From Planococcus halocryophilus (GTDB lineage: Bacteria; Bacillota; Bacilli; Bacillales_A; Planococcaceae), in NCBI RefSeq assembly GCF_022489025.1, contig NZ_JAKVTG010000011.1, positions 1-64,000 of the forward strand: DNA of 64,000 nt, given 5' to 3'. Numbering within the stretch: the stretch's first letter is position 1; each line of letters starts with the position of its first letter. Of the stretch, positions 1 through 7,177 are shown one piece after another. The notes below the pieces were generated by a model. That model was not told where the DNA came from, ran no database searches, and saw nothing but the letters and a program-made list of their open reading frames with translations. The position numbers and the translations under genes are program-made.

Positions 1-24
1 CTCTTTGCGTTGTGATGCGTTCAT
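1..24 (-). CDS. 5' end of a gene cut by the window edge (hypothetical)
   Basis: Only the first eight codons are present, beginning ATG at position 24 on the minus strand and reading MNASQRKE out of the window. The start is supported by a good ribosome binding site, GAAGGAG, eight bases upstream. The same frame stays open upstream to about position 155 with a further ATG near 93, but that start lacks a ribosome binding site. Nothing can be said about function; being the first gene of the element next to the repeat region, it could be an excision or replication gene, but this is a guess. Confidence 0.35.
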
Positions 25-211
25 TTCGTTTGCTCCTTCGATTCGTTTTTCCTTGCGTTCCGTGGCTGACTTCATAAGCATTAGCTTGGCGGTTGCGTCT
101 AAAAAAGCGTATTCAAAAAAGCCTAGCGCTATTGCGCCGGGCTCTTTCGTTTAATGCCTTTATATATTAAGTATTTCAATGGTGCTTTTGTTCAGGTATT
201 ATCACAAACTT

Positions 212-334
212 ATTTACCCCTTCAATATATAGGATACTGAAACACCCGTTTGTCAGCCTCTAAATCAAAAATAACCTAAATAAATTTACCCCTTCAATAT
301 ATAGGATACGAAAAGACCCTTTTGGTAGCCTCTA
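212..334. repeat. Two-copy direct repeat, 72-bp period
   Basis: The unit at 212-262 recurs at 284-334. The first 26 bases are identical (core CCCCTTCAATATATAGGATA) and the following 25 match at 19 positions, ending in a shared GCCTCTA. The 21-base gaps between units are unrelated. On the minus strand each unit carries TTGAAGGGG. The pattern could be repressor operators, iterons or a local duplication upstream of the gene entering the window at its left edge. Confidence 0.8.
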
Positions 335-1080
335 TACGCAAATTTCTTAAATAAACGCAATCAGCCGCTCCATTGCCTCTATAACATCGCGCAATCGCAA
401 TAGCTCCGGCATAAATACCGCAATCAACCGCATTTAACGAATGAAATGAGTGCCAATTATGACGTTTTATCGCTTTAATGCGTTAAAGTATCGCTAGCCG
501 CCTTTCATCGCGGAGCGGCGCTTATGTTAATGCTATTGCGTAGCAGTGTTACGGCATGTTATCTAAACGGAAATCTTTCGCAAACTCGCTGCTATTGCGG
601 CGGCTTTCGGTATTGCTACGCTTGGGTTCCGCAATAACTAGGCGCCGCGTTCATGACGCATGAGCATCGGAAATCCTCAAGGAAGCGCGTTTTCTGCGGA
701 GCTTTAACTCGGATAATCGTTTTATTGCGGAGCGGTTCCGCTTTATCCTAAGACTGCGCTTCGCTTGTCTGCACTCGCTTGGCTCGTGCTATGCGTGTTA
801 TTATACTTCTTGCCTAAATAATACTTTTGCAATGATAGCTATTTTATATATGCGCATGAGCTTTAGCGAATGCAGGCAAGGCTTTAGCCGCCGCCTAAGG
901 TTGTCTCGCTTACTACTTATTGCGTATCCACTTAAAAGATACGACTGATATAGATACATAAGAATTTATAAAACACACCAAAATATACATAAATACTGCA
1001 TAAAATACTATATAATATGAATAAGTATACATAATACGAGTAAATATTGTATAAATATTCGTTTTAAGAGTTAGCAAAAA

Positions 1081-1131
1081 TGCACCCTAAAAGGCTTGTC
1101 GAACGCCCTTTTTGCACCCTAAAGGGCTTGT
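1081..1131. repeat. Two 19-bp direct repeats with terminator-like inverted arms
   Basis: TGCACCCTAAAAGGCTTGT at 1081-1099 recurs with one mismatch at 1113-1131. On the minus strand, GCCCTTT and AAAGGGC around 1106-1127 can pair. The block lies just downstream of the doubtful minus-strand ORF ending at 1144, so it may act as a terminator or be remnants of repeated sites. Confidence 0.55.
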
Positions 1132-1143
1132 GTTTATATTCTG

Positions 1144-1389
1144 TTATGTTTTAAGACTTTTATAACATCGCATAAAAAAGCGCCAAAAAGCCGAATCTCT
1201 CCGCTCTTTGACGCTCATCATTAATCCCACGCTATACAGTTGTTGAACCTCGCCGTTTCTCATTTCAATTCGGTAGCAAATACCGTCATAATTCCATGCA
1301 CGTTTTATGCAGAAATGCCGGCAAAGTATTCGCATTGCATACGCCACAAATGCCGGTCTAACAACGTTGTATAAAATACCGTATATCAT
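1144..1389 (-). CDS. Hypothetical small protein, doubtful
   Basis: An 81-codon frame with an apolar N-terminus (YGILYNVVRPAFVAYAMRIL) followed by a mixed, basic region. Its ATG overlaps the stop of the preceding small frame as ATGA, which would allow translational coupling. The frame also continues upstream for about ten apolar codons without an ATG. There is no independent ribosome binding site and no recognised family. Codon use resembles that of the integrase gene of the same element. It may be a real small membrane protein or chance. Confidence 0.25.
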   Translation of the reverse strand: MIYGILYNVVRPAFVAYAMRILCRHFCIKRAWNYDGICYRIEMRNGEVQQLYSVGLMMSVKERRDSAFWRFFMRCYKSLKT

Positions 1390-1574
1390 TGCCGCAATGA
1401 TTGCCGCAAGAACGCCGTCATATCAACCTTTCGTATTGCAATCGAGTTTACATAAGTAATGTTATCGGAAGTAGAGACGGTATATTTATACATTCGTAAA
1501 GCATTGCGACTGTCAAGTATCGCGGATAAATTCCGCCTAGCCGCTCCGCGTTTCGCATAAGCTTCGCTTGGCAA
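1386..1574 (-). CDS. Hypothetical small ORF, doubtful
   Basis: A 62-codon frame beginning at TTG without a ribosome binding site. A late internal ATG (MTAFLRQSLRQ) has AAAGG six bases upstream, so only an 11-residue leader ending in the ATGA overlap with the next frame may be translated. No family is recognised. Confidence 0.18.
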   Translation of the reverse strand: MPSEAYAKRGAARRNLSAILDSRNALRMYKYTVSTSDNITYVNSIAIRKVDMTAFLRQSLRQ

Positions 1575-1661
1575 TCGGAGGGCGGCGTACCCCCCGGGGG
1601 CTATCGCATACCCCTACGCCCTCTGCCGGGTGCGTCGAAATTGCCTACAACTTTTTTAATT

Positions 1662-1702
1662 CAGCAAAAATAAAAGACGCTAAGATTCGCAAATCTAGCG
1701 CC
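1662..1702 (-). terminator. Rho-independent terminator of the island cargo gene
   Basis: On the minus strand, a stem pairing around a short GCG-containing loop (arms GGCGCTAGATTT and AATCTTAGCG) is followed by TTTTATTTTT. It lies about ten bases after the stop of the 1712-2656 gene. Confidence 0.75.
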
Positions 1703-1711
1703 TTCAACGTT

Positions 1712-2656
1712 TTATTCTCTGTATGAATCCCTCAAGAAATTTTCGAGCTCCATATCACTCATTCTCCCATTATTAGTGGTTTTTTGAGTAGTTCTGATAT
1801 TGTCTCTAAATCTTTGGATTTGCCCTACATCTTCGAGAGTATTATTGATAAGATATTCCTTCTCAGTTAGCCCTTCACCCTTAATCTCTTCTTCGTATAT
1901 CATTTTCTTACTTACTAAACCTTCTGTTTTCAACCTTCTGTTGTGCAATTCTGTCTCATTCGCTCGATGATATTCTTGGCGATTTACAGCAATTACAGTC
2001 GAAAGATAATGTTTAGGGTCATAGGCATAACTTGCAGTTATTATCCCTTTTGGAATTAGCACGATAGGATTTCCATCGGCATCTTCGGGAAGCATCGCTG
2101 TAACGGTCTCCCAACGGTTTCCCTCTTGATTCCACGTTGGCTTCGTCAATTCAACTGTTAAGTCAATCCCATGATGATTGCATTGGTCAACCGTGAATTG
2201 AATTAACTCTTTTTTAATTAGGCTTGCTACCAAATCCGATAAAGAATCGGGACCGAATTTCGGTACAAAGATGTGTAAATCTTCAACTCTTTCAATCAAG
2301 CCTTCTTCTAGCAGTCTTCGTTCGTGCGCATAACGGAAAACTTCATCTAGCGATTCTTCCGAGTTCCCACTTCCGCGTGGAGCACCTTCCGTGTAACCTA
2401 AATATATTTCATTTGATTCTTGCGAACAGTTGAATAAAGCTCTTGCAGAAGCGTTATCGCCATTCCGATAGAAATCTAAAACTGTGGCAATAAAATTCTG
2501 AATCTTATCATGCCACACCTTGTCTCTTTGATTTCTTGAAACCGCCATGATAGTAGGGTCTATAAACAACCTATTATCGATGTCTAACCTAATGTCCACA
2601 AACTCCAAATTTTTCTGATGGTTCGGCTCAATGTTAAAACGTTCTGAAAATCTCAA
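1712..2656 (-). CDS. Island cargo protein of unknown function
   Basis: The product is 314 residues, soluble, without signal peptide or membrane segments. The TTG start is chosen because AAGGGGG lies seven bases upstream and it opens the conserved-looking N-terminus. Two parts look family-like: RLFIDPT near residues 30-36, and GPDSLSDLVASLIKKEL near 135-151. I recall widespread uncharacterised bacterial proteins with similar xLFIDP and SD-L-I blocks, often in mobile or defence islands, but cannot assign a family or activity. The C-terminal third is charged and probably helical. It is transcribed alone, with its own terminator and a 237-base upstream gap. As the only sizeable cargo gene here it is a candidate for a defence or accessory function; this is inference. 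Confidence 0.8.
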   Translation of the reverse strand: MRFSERFNIEPNHQKNLEFVDIRLDIDNRLFIDPTIMAVSRNQRDKVWHDKIQNFIATVLDFYRNGDNASARALFNCSQESNEIYLGYTEGAPRGSGNSEESLDEVFRYAHERRLLEEGLIERVEDLHIFVPKFGPDSLSDLVASLIKKELIQFTVDQCNHHGIDLTVELTKPTWNQEGNRWETVTAMLPEDADGNPIVLIPKGIITASYAYDPKHYLSTVIAVNRQEYHRANETELHNRRLKTEGLVSKKMIYEEEIKGEGLTEKEYLINNTLEDVGQIQRFRDNIRTTQKTTNNGRMSDMELENFLRDSYRE

Positions 2657-2886
2657 TAAATTTCCCCCTTAAGTCACATTGATATGTGCTTTTATTTTTG
2701 TTTCTTTTTTTTCCATTCCCTTTGTACCTACGTATACAGTAACACATATTTCCAATTTTAACAACTGAATTGCCTTTATTATCTAACTATTTATGAATAA
2801 TCCTTCTTGCAATTCATTTATAACCATTTTTAAAGATAATCGCGGAAATTCTCCGCAACATCCTCTTTATTTAAATATAGATAACG

Positions 2887-2919
2887 GATATTCTCATAAG
2901 TTTTTCAACGGAGAATATC
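2887..2919. repeat. Inverted repeat over the integrase stop codon
   Basis: GATATTCTC at 2887-2895 and GAGAATATC at 2911-2919 form a perfect 9-bp inverted repeat with a 15-base loop spanning the integrase 3' end. No T-run follows on the minus strand, so it is not a classic terminator; it could stabilise the mRNA or be a protein site. A smaller hairpin, GCGGA/TCCGC, lies at 2842-2856. Confidence 0.45.
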
Positions 2920-3856
2920 GTCTATGCTTCTCTACAATCTCCGTAGAAAACAATCTAACGTAGCGCTTCGTCATATCCGTAGTAGAATGCCCCATTATTT
3001 GCATGAGGCTAAACGCATCGCCTCCGTTTAAGATGTAAAACTTCGCAAATGTATGCCGAAACGTATGAGGCGATACTCTAACGCCTTTAATGCCGCATTT
3101 CTTGCCATATGCGTTCATAGTTAAGCGGAAATGATTCTTGTCTATCGGTTTGCCGCTAACGCTTACGAATATAAACTCGCTCATGCCGTCGTGAATCTTT
3201 AGGAATTGGCGCAAGTGTGCAATAAGTTCGTCACTAAGCGGCACATAGCGCGAATAACCGCTCTTAGTATCCCGTAGATAGGCGCGCCGCTCTTTAAAGT
3301 GTAAATCCTCCACCTTTACTGCTAAGGCTTCGCTAATGCGCGCTCCTGTATCGAATAAGAACATCATTAGCAATCTGTCGCGTATGCCGGAGAACTTTCG
3401 TATATCCGGCGTCATAAATAACTGCTTCAATTGCTTGCCGGTAAATGCGTTAATTTCCGGGTCGCGCGTTTTTATCTGTTTCCATTCCTTCGCGGGGTTA
3501 TATTTAATAAAGCCGATTTCTTCGCAATAGTTTAGGAAAGTTCGGATTGCGCGAATCTTAGCGTTAATGCCGCCATCTTTATTGCCTCGCTCGTAGCGTA
3601 GATATTTCACAAACGCCTCTAGTATCTCCGTAGTTATTTCAGTGATTGCCGGAATCTCCTCGTATTCGCGCATAATATAGCGAAAGAGAAAGTTTATCTC
3701 GTTGCGATAATAAAGAATCGTACTATCACGAATGCCCTTGCGTAATCTATCTTCGCAAAATGATTCTAACGCCTGCTCCGCTCTTATTATTCGTCCCGCT
3801 CCTGTGATTGCCGCTAATCCTTCAAACTCTGCCGCATCTAGCTTGTTTTTACGCAT
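2894..3856 (-). CDS. int: Tyrosine recombinase/integrase
   Basis: This 320-residue protein has the layout of a phage-type XerC/D-like integrase: an N-terminal SAM-like core-binding domain (about 25-115) and a catalytic domain (about 140-310). The catalytic set is complete: Arg173 in GARISE, Lys198 in DTKSG, His264 and Arg267 in SPHTFRHTF, His290 in MGHS and the Tyr299 nucleophile in KRYV. The ATG at 3856 is chosen because GGAGG sits upstream; the frame stays open back into the tRNA, but those codons are not expected to be translated. It follows the tRNA-Arg gene in the same direction with no terminator between, so the tRNA promoter probably drives it. It should excise and integrate the element at the tRNA 3' end. 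Confidence 0.95.
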   Translation of the reverse strand: MRKNKLDAAEFEGLAAITGAGRIIRAEQALESFCEDRLRKGIRDSTILYYRNEINFLFRYIMREYEEIPAITEITTEILEAFVKYLRYERGNKDGGINAKIRAIRTFLNYCEEIGFIKYNPAKEWKQIKTRDPEINAFTGKQLKQLFMTPDIRKFSGIRDRLLMMFLFDTGARISEALAVKVEDLHFKERRAYLRDTKSGYSRYVPLSDELIAHLRQFLKIHDGMSEFIFVSVSGKPIDKNHFRLTMNAYGKKCGIKGVRVSPHTFRHTFAKFYILNGGDAFSLMQIMGHSTTDMTKRYVRLFSTEIVEKHRRYSPLKNL

Positions 3857-3943
3857 AAAAAAACGCCTCCTCGATTTTACTCGAAAGAGACGTTTAGTAG
3901 CCGCAATAATCTTGCGAGCAATTTCCTGCATTGTACCGTTGAG

Positions 3944-3960
3944 GCTACGACTGGCGTAGC
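3944..3960. repeat. Hairpin beside the presumed att junction
   Basis: GCTACG and CGTAGC flank a five-base loop, a perfect 6-bp inverted repeat starting five bases beyond the tRNA discriminator base. There is no T-run, so it is unlikely to terminate the tRNA transcript. It may be an integrase arm or core-flanking site. Confidence 0.45.
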
Positions 3961-3965
3961 GTGTA

Positions 3966-4037
3966 TGCCCTCGGAAGGAATCGAACCTCCATTTCAAGAA
4001 CCGGAATCTTACGTGTGATCCATTACACTACGAGGGC
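3966..4037 (-). tRNA. trnR: tRNA-Arg(CCG), integration target
   Basis: A 72-base cloverleaf: acceptor stem GCCCTCG/CGAGGGC with discriminator A, anticodon arm TAAGA-TTCCGGT-TCTTG giving anticodon CCG (reads CGG), and T arm GGAGG-TTCGATT-CCTTC. CCA is not encoded; the bases after the discriminator are TAC, so CCA must be added by the nucleotidyltransferase. It lies upstream of and divergent from clpP, as trnQ-Arg does in B. subtilis. The integrase gene follows its 3' end in the same orientation. Confidence 0.95.
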
Positions 4038-4061
4038 GTTTTTGCTATTCGCGACTTTTCT

Positions 4062-4090
4062 ATTATACGAAAATATTGTAACTTAATCAA
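4062..4090 (-). promoter_or_regulatory. SigA promoter of tRNA-Arg (and probably int)
   Basis: On the minus strand TTGATT and TATAAT are separated by 17 bases, with the tRNA 5' end about 25 bases beyond the -10. No other promoter this good is seen before the integrase. Confidence 0.75.
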
Positions 4091-4113
4091 GCTGCTTTTT
4101 TTAATTCGTTAGA

Positions 4114-4144
4114 TTTGACCTTCATTGACCATGATGTGTATGAT
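4114..4144 (+). promoter_or_regulatory. clpP promoter with CtsR operator
   Basis: TTTGACC-TTC-ATTGACC at 4114-4130 is, on the other strand, GGTCAAT-GAA-GGTCAAA, a one-mismatch match to the CtsR direct heptad repeat. It overlaps the -35 (TTGACC, 4115-4120), which is 18 bases from the -10 TATGAT (4139-4144). CtsR would block polymerase until heat or misfolding stress. Confidence 0.8.
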
Positions 4145-4209
4145 AATAGTACAGCTGAGATAACTTTCAGCATTGTTTGCAAATCACTTAATCGAGGAGG
4201 AACTATTCT

Positions 4210-4821
4210 ATGAACTTAATTCCTACAGTAATTGAACAAACTAGCCGAGGCGAGCGTGCTTATGATATTTACTCACGTTTGTTAAAAGACCGTGTCATTA
4301 TGTTGGGTAGCGCAATTGACGATAATGTTGCGAACTCAATTGTTGCACAGCTTCTGTTCCTAGAAGCAGAGGATCCAGATAAAGATATTTCGATCTACAT
4401 CAACAGCCCAGGCGGTAGCATCACAGCCGGTATGGCAATTTACGATACAATGCAATTTATCCGTCCAGATGTTCAAACAATCTGTATCGGTATGGCCGCT
4501 TCAATGGGCGCTTTCTTACTTGCAGCTGGAACAAAAGGCAAACGCCTAGCTCTTCCAAATGCTGAAGTAATGATTCACCAACCTCTTGGTGGCGCACAAG
4601 GACAAGCGACTGAAATCGAAATTGCAGCAAAACGCATTCTACACCTTCGTGAGAAGTTGAACCAAATTCTTTCTGAACGTACTGGTCAACCAATTGATGT
4701 GATCGCGAAAGATACAGACCGCGATAACTTTATGACAGCTGAACGTGCGCTTGAATACGGTTTGATCGATCAAGTAATCACTCGCAGCAAATTACCTGAA
4801 AACCACAAAAAAGACATGTAA
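4210..4821 (+). CDS. clpP: ATP-dependent Clp protease proteolytic subunit
   Basis: ClpP forms the cytoplasmic double-heptamer protease chamber fed by ClpC, ClpX or ClpE. It degrades misfolded proteins and regulators, including ComK when presented by MecA/ClpC. The 203 residues are typical length, with the full triad: Ser98 in GMAASMG, His123 in MIHQP and Asp172. The N-terminal [11 protein letters not shown] is the usual axial-loop propeptide. GAGGAGG precedes the ATG. It is transcribed alone from a CtsR-controlled promoter and ends at a strong terminator. Its position next to tRNA-Arg and the crh operon is the conserved Bacillales neighbourhood. Confidence 0.98.
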   Translation: MNLIPTVIEQTSRGERAYDIYSRLLKDRVIMLGSAIDDNVANSIVAQLLFLEAEDPDKDISIYINSPGGSITAGMAIYDTMQFIRPDVQTICIGMAASMGAFLLAAGTKGKRLALPNAEVMIHQPLGGAQGQATEIEIAAKRILHLREKLNQILSERTGQPIDVIAKDTDRDNFMTAERALEYGLIDQVITRSKLPENHKKDM

Positions 4822-4856
4822 AAAAAATCACAGCCTTCGCGGCTGTGATTTTTTTA
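4821..4856 (+). terminator. clpP terminator (probably bidirectional)
   Basis: The hairpin AATCACAGCC-TTCGC-GGCTGTGATT is flanked by A-runs and T-runs, between convergent clpP and crh. Confidence 0.9.
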
Positions 4857-4892
4857 TGTTTTGTGTAAATAATGATGCCTAACTTTTAAAGC

Positions 4893-5150
4893 TTACACTT
4901 CTCGTTCCATAATTTGCGATAAAGAATCAACCGCTTTTTCCTCATCTAGCCCTTCAGCAGAAACTTTAACATCTGTTCCTTTACTAATCGCCAGACTCAT
5001 AACTCCCATGATGCTTTTCGCATTTACTTTTTTATTGTCTTTTTCTAAGTAAATATCTGCGCTATAACGGTTCGCTTCTTGTACAAATAAAGCGGCTTGT
5101 CTTGCTTGAAGACCTGTTTTCAATAGTACCTTCACCTGTTTTTCAACCAT
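4893..5150 (-). CDS. crh: Crh, HPr-like catabolite repression protein
   Basis: An 85-residue HPr paralogue. Position 15, the phosphotransfer histidine in HPr, is Gln (KTGLQAR), whereas Ser46 in AKSIMGV is kept. This marks Crh: it cannot carry PTS phosphate but is phosphorylated on Ser46 by HPr kinase/phosphorylase (hprK, at 20825-21751) and then serves as CcpA co-repressor; in B. subtilis it also binds methylglyoxal synthase. GGAGGG precedes the ATG. It is the last gene of the nudix-rapZ-yvcK-whiA-crh operon, 53 bases after whiA, the same order as in Bacillus. Confidence 0.96.
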   Translation of the reverse strand: MVEKQVKVLLKTGLQARQAALFVQEANRYSADIYLEKDNKKVNAKSIMGVMSLAISKGTDVKVSAEGLDEEKAVDSLSQIMEREV

Positions 5151-5203
5151 TCTGACCCTCCTCTAAAACTTAACTATCTTCTATATGAAAGAACAGCCAA
5201 TCG

Positions 5204-6154
5204 TTAGTGGCCGATCATTTCTCCGTTTCTCAAGGACGTTGCAATCTCATCAATTTTCCGTAGCCGGTGATTGACACCTGACTTACTCACTGTACCACCA
5301 GAGACCATCTCGCCTAGCTCTTTCAACGTGACATCTTGATACTCTACACGAAGTCGAGCGATTTCACGTAATCTCTCTGGTAATTGATCAATTCCGATCG
5401 ATTGATCGATAAATCGAATGTTCTCCACTTGTCGTAGCGCCGCATCGATTGTCTTATTTAAGTTAGCGGTTTCACAATTAACTAAACGATTAACACTATT
5501 GCGCATATCTCGAATAATTCGAACATCTTCAAATTTCAAAAGGGCAGAATGCGCACCTGTGATGCTTAAAAAATCAGCGATTTTTTCTGCTTCTTTCAAG
5601 TAAGTGACAAACCCTTTTTTCCGTTCAATTGTTTTGCTATTTAAATGAAATTTATTCATCAATTCAACTAAAGAGTCTGCATGGTCTTTGTAAAGAGAAT
5701 AGATTTCTAAATGATAAGATGAGGTTTCGGGATTGTTTACCGATCCACCAGCTAAAAATGCACCTCTTAAATAAGAACGTTTACAGCAATCCTTCTCTAT
5801 CAAACTTTTAACAATTTGATGCTGAAATTGAAAACCTTCTGTTAGGATTTCTAAGTCTTCAAGCATTTGCTTAGCACCTTCACGGATTCGGCAAATGTAA
5901 ATATTGTTCTTTTTTAATCGCATTTTTTTTCTAACAAGCAATTCGACAGGATAGGCTTTATAAAAACGTTTTAACAATGTATAAATACGGCGAGCTATTG
6001 CAGCATTCTCGGTTTGGATGTCCAGGCTCAATTGCCTATTGGAAAACGATAACGTGCCATTCATCCGGATCATTGCAGAAAGCTCAGACTTACCACAACA
6101 ATCATCGACATCTATTTGCGTCATTTCTTTTTTTGTTTCGGATGCAAAAGACAA
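5204..6154 (-). CDS. whiA: WhiA, DNA-binding regulator
   Basis: This 316-residue protein has the WhiA structure: a LAGLIDADG homing-endonuclease-like region lacking nuclease function (about 1-200, with [11 protein letters not shown] near 130-140) and a C-terminal HTH (about 225-310, ending [20 protein letters not shown]). In Firmicutes it binds DNA and affects division and chromosome segregation rather than acting as a simple operon regulator. It starts at TTG, with GGGGG upstream, as in B. subtilis. Only 23 bases separate it from yvcK, so the two are cotranscribed. Confidence 0.95.
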   Translation of the reverse strand: MSFASETKKEMTQIDVDDCCGKSELSAMIRMNGTLSFSNRQLSLDIQTENAAIARRIYTLLKRFYKAYPVELLVRKKMRLKKNNIYICRIREGAKQMLEDLEILTEGFQFQHQIVKSLIEKDCCKRSYLRGAFLAGGSVNNPETSSYHLEIYSLYKDHADSLVELMNKFHLNSKTIERKKGFVTYLKEAEKIADFLSITGAHSALLKFEDVRIIRDMRNSVNRLVNCETANLNKTIDAALRQVENIRFIDQSIGIDQLPERLREIARLRVEYQDVTLKELGEMVSGGTVSKSGVNHRLRKIDEIATSLRNGEMIGH

Positions 6155-6177
6155 AATTCGTTCCCCCTTTCAAAGCA

Positions 6178-7173
6178 CTAAAAATATAGCTGCTTCGAAT
6201 CTTTACTGGCATGACCATCAGCATATTCAAATAGCCATTCTGCGACTTTTGTCGGTTCGTGACGTACAGTTTCACCAGAAATATTGGCAATGTCTTTTCG
6301 ATAAACTTCAAGACCCATTTTCTTTAGTCGCTCTTCGTCGTATTCAACCGGCCACGCTTGTTCTTTTTCATAACGCTCAGCAATCGTCGCTGGCATTTGT
6401 ACTTTATCAAGCAATATGGCATCTAGAAATTTTTCATCTACGTGATCATACAAAGCTTTCACATGGTCAGAGGCTGTGTATTTATACGTCTCGCCTGCTT
6501 GAGTCATTAAATTACAAATATAGATTTTCTTCGCCTTTGCAGCAATTACAGCTTTTCTTATATCTTTCACCAACAAATTCGGCAAAATACTCGTATATAA
6601 AGACCCAGGTCCAACTACTATGACATCTGCATTTTCAATAGCCGCAATCGTCGCTGGCAAAGCTTTTACATCATATGGTTCAATAAAAACACGTTTGATA
6701 GGCTGCAAATACGCAGGTATTTTAGATTCCCCTTCAATAATGGTGCCATCTTCTAATTCTGCACTTAAAGTAACAATCTGGTTTGCGGCTGGTAAAACGG
6801 TACCGTTCACACTTAACACGCGGCTCATTTCTCGTACTGCGTGAGAAAAATCTCCTGTAATATCCGTTAAAGCAGCAAGCATCAAATTTCCTAATGAATG
6901 ACCATCAAGATCTAAAGAGTGCTTAAAACGATATTGGAACATCTCAGCAACTAGTGGCTCAGCATCTGATAATGCTGCCATGACGTTTCGAATATCTCCC
7001 GGTGGAGGAATATCTAAATCGTCTCGTAAACGTCCTGAACTTCCACCATCGTCTGCCACGGTTACGATAGCCGTCAAATCCAGCGGATACAATTTCAGTC
7101 CCCTTAATAATGTGGAAAGTCCGGTGCCACCGCCTAAAATGACGATACGTTTCCGGTGCTGGTTACGTTCCAT
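6178..7173 (-). CDS. yvcK: Gluconeogenesis factor YvcK/CofD-like protein
   Basis: 331 residues of the CofD/UPF0052 family. The N-terminal nucleotide-sugar site VILGGGTGLSTLL (about 11-23) and VADDGGSSGRLR (about 40-51) are intact, followed by PPGDIRN. In Bacillus and relatives YvcK binds UDP-sugars, is needed on gluconeogenic carbon sources and supports peptidoglycan synthesis through PBP1 and GlmS activation. It starts four bases after the rapZ stop, so translation is probably coupled. Confidence 0.95.
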   Translation of the reverse strand: MERNQHRKRIVILGGGTGLSTLLRGLKLYPLDLTAIVTVADDGGSSGRLRDDLDIPPPGDIRNVMAALSDAEPLVAEMFQYRFKHSLDLDGHSLGNLMLAALTDITGDFSHAVREMSRVLSVNGTVLPAANQIVTLSAELEDGTIIEGESKIPAYLQPIKRVFIEPYDVKALPATIAAIENADVIVVGPGSLYTSILPNLLVKDIRKAVIAAKAKKIYICNLMTQAGETYKYTASDHVKALYDHVDEKFLDAILLDKVQMPATIAERYEKEQAWPVEYDEERLKKMGLEVYRKDIANISGETVRHEPTKVAEWLFEYADGHASKDSKQLYF

Positions 7174-7177
7174 GCGC

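Larger units (their letters stand above)
25..1143. other. ORF-free 1.1 kb region of the element
   Basis: No frame on either strand carries a convincing gene here; the longest plausible frames are about 30 codons without ribosome binding sites, for example 347-433 on the minus strand. The stretch has a direct repeat (212-334), a region rich in TGCGGAGC and ATTGCGG-type words (about 360-800), and a very AT-rich tract (about 940-1075) with repeated ATAAATA and TATAC words. It may hold decayed genes, an untranslated RNA, or replication/transfer sites; the sequence alone does not decide. Confidence 0.5.
1..3966. mobile_element. Right end of an integrative element in tRNA-Arg
   Basis: A tyrosine recombinase gene lies immediately behind the 3' end of a tRNA-Arg gene, the standard arrangement for genomic islands, satellites and integrative elements. 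Everything to the left differs from the dense conserved chromosome to the right: long gene-poor stretches, short repeats, an unrecognised gene and frequent GCG/CGC triplets. The tRNA keeps its full body but the encoded CCA is absent, as expected if the crossover fell within the tRNA 3' half and the element supplied the flanking bases. The left boundary and second att copy are outside the window, so size and type (phage satellite, ICE or decayed island) are unknown. No structural, conjugation or replication gene is seen. Confidence 0.75.

Noticed and set aside
212..334. CRISPR array
   Set aside because: Only two units, the spacers are 21 and not bounded by palindromic repeats, and no cas genes are present.
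347..433. A 28-codon minus-strand frame (MRLIAVFMPELL...)
   Set aside because: Plausible amino acids, but no ribosome binding site and a stop directly before the start codon; too short to support.
3857..3997. N-terminal extension of the integrase reading frame into the tRNA gene
   Set aside because: The open frame runs through the tRNA 3' half; the ATG at 3856 has the only good ribosome binding site and starts the recognisable domain.
6018..6623. A 201-codon frame antisense to whiA and yvcK
   Set aside because: Lies wholly opposite conserved genes, low-complexity product, no ribosome binding site.
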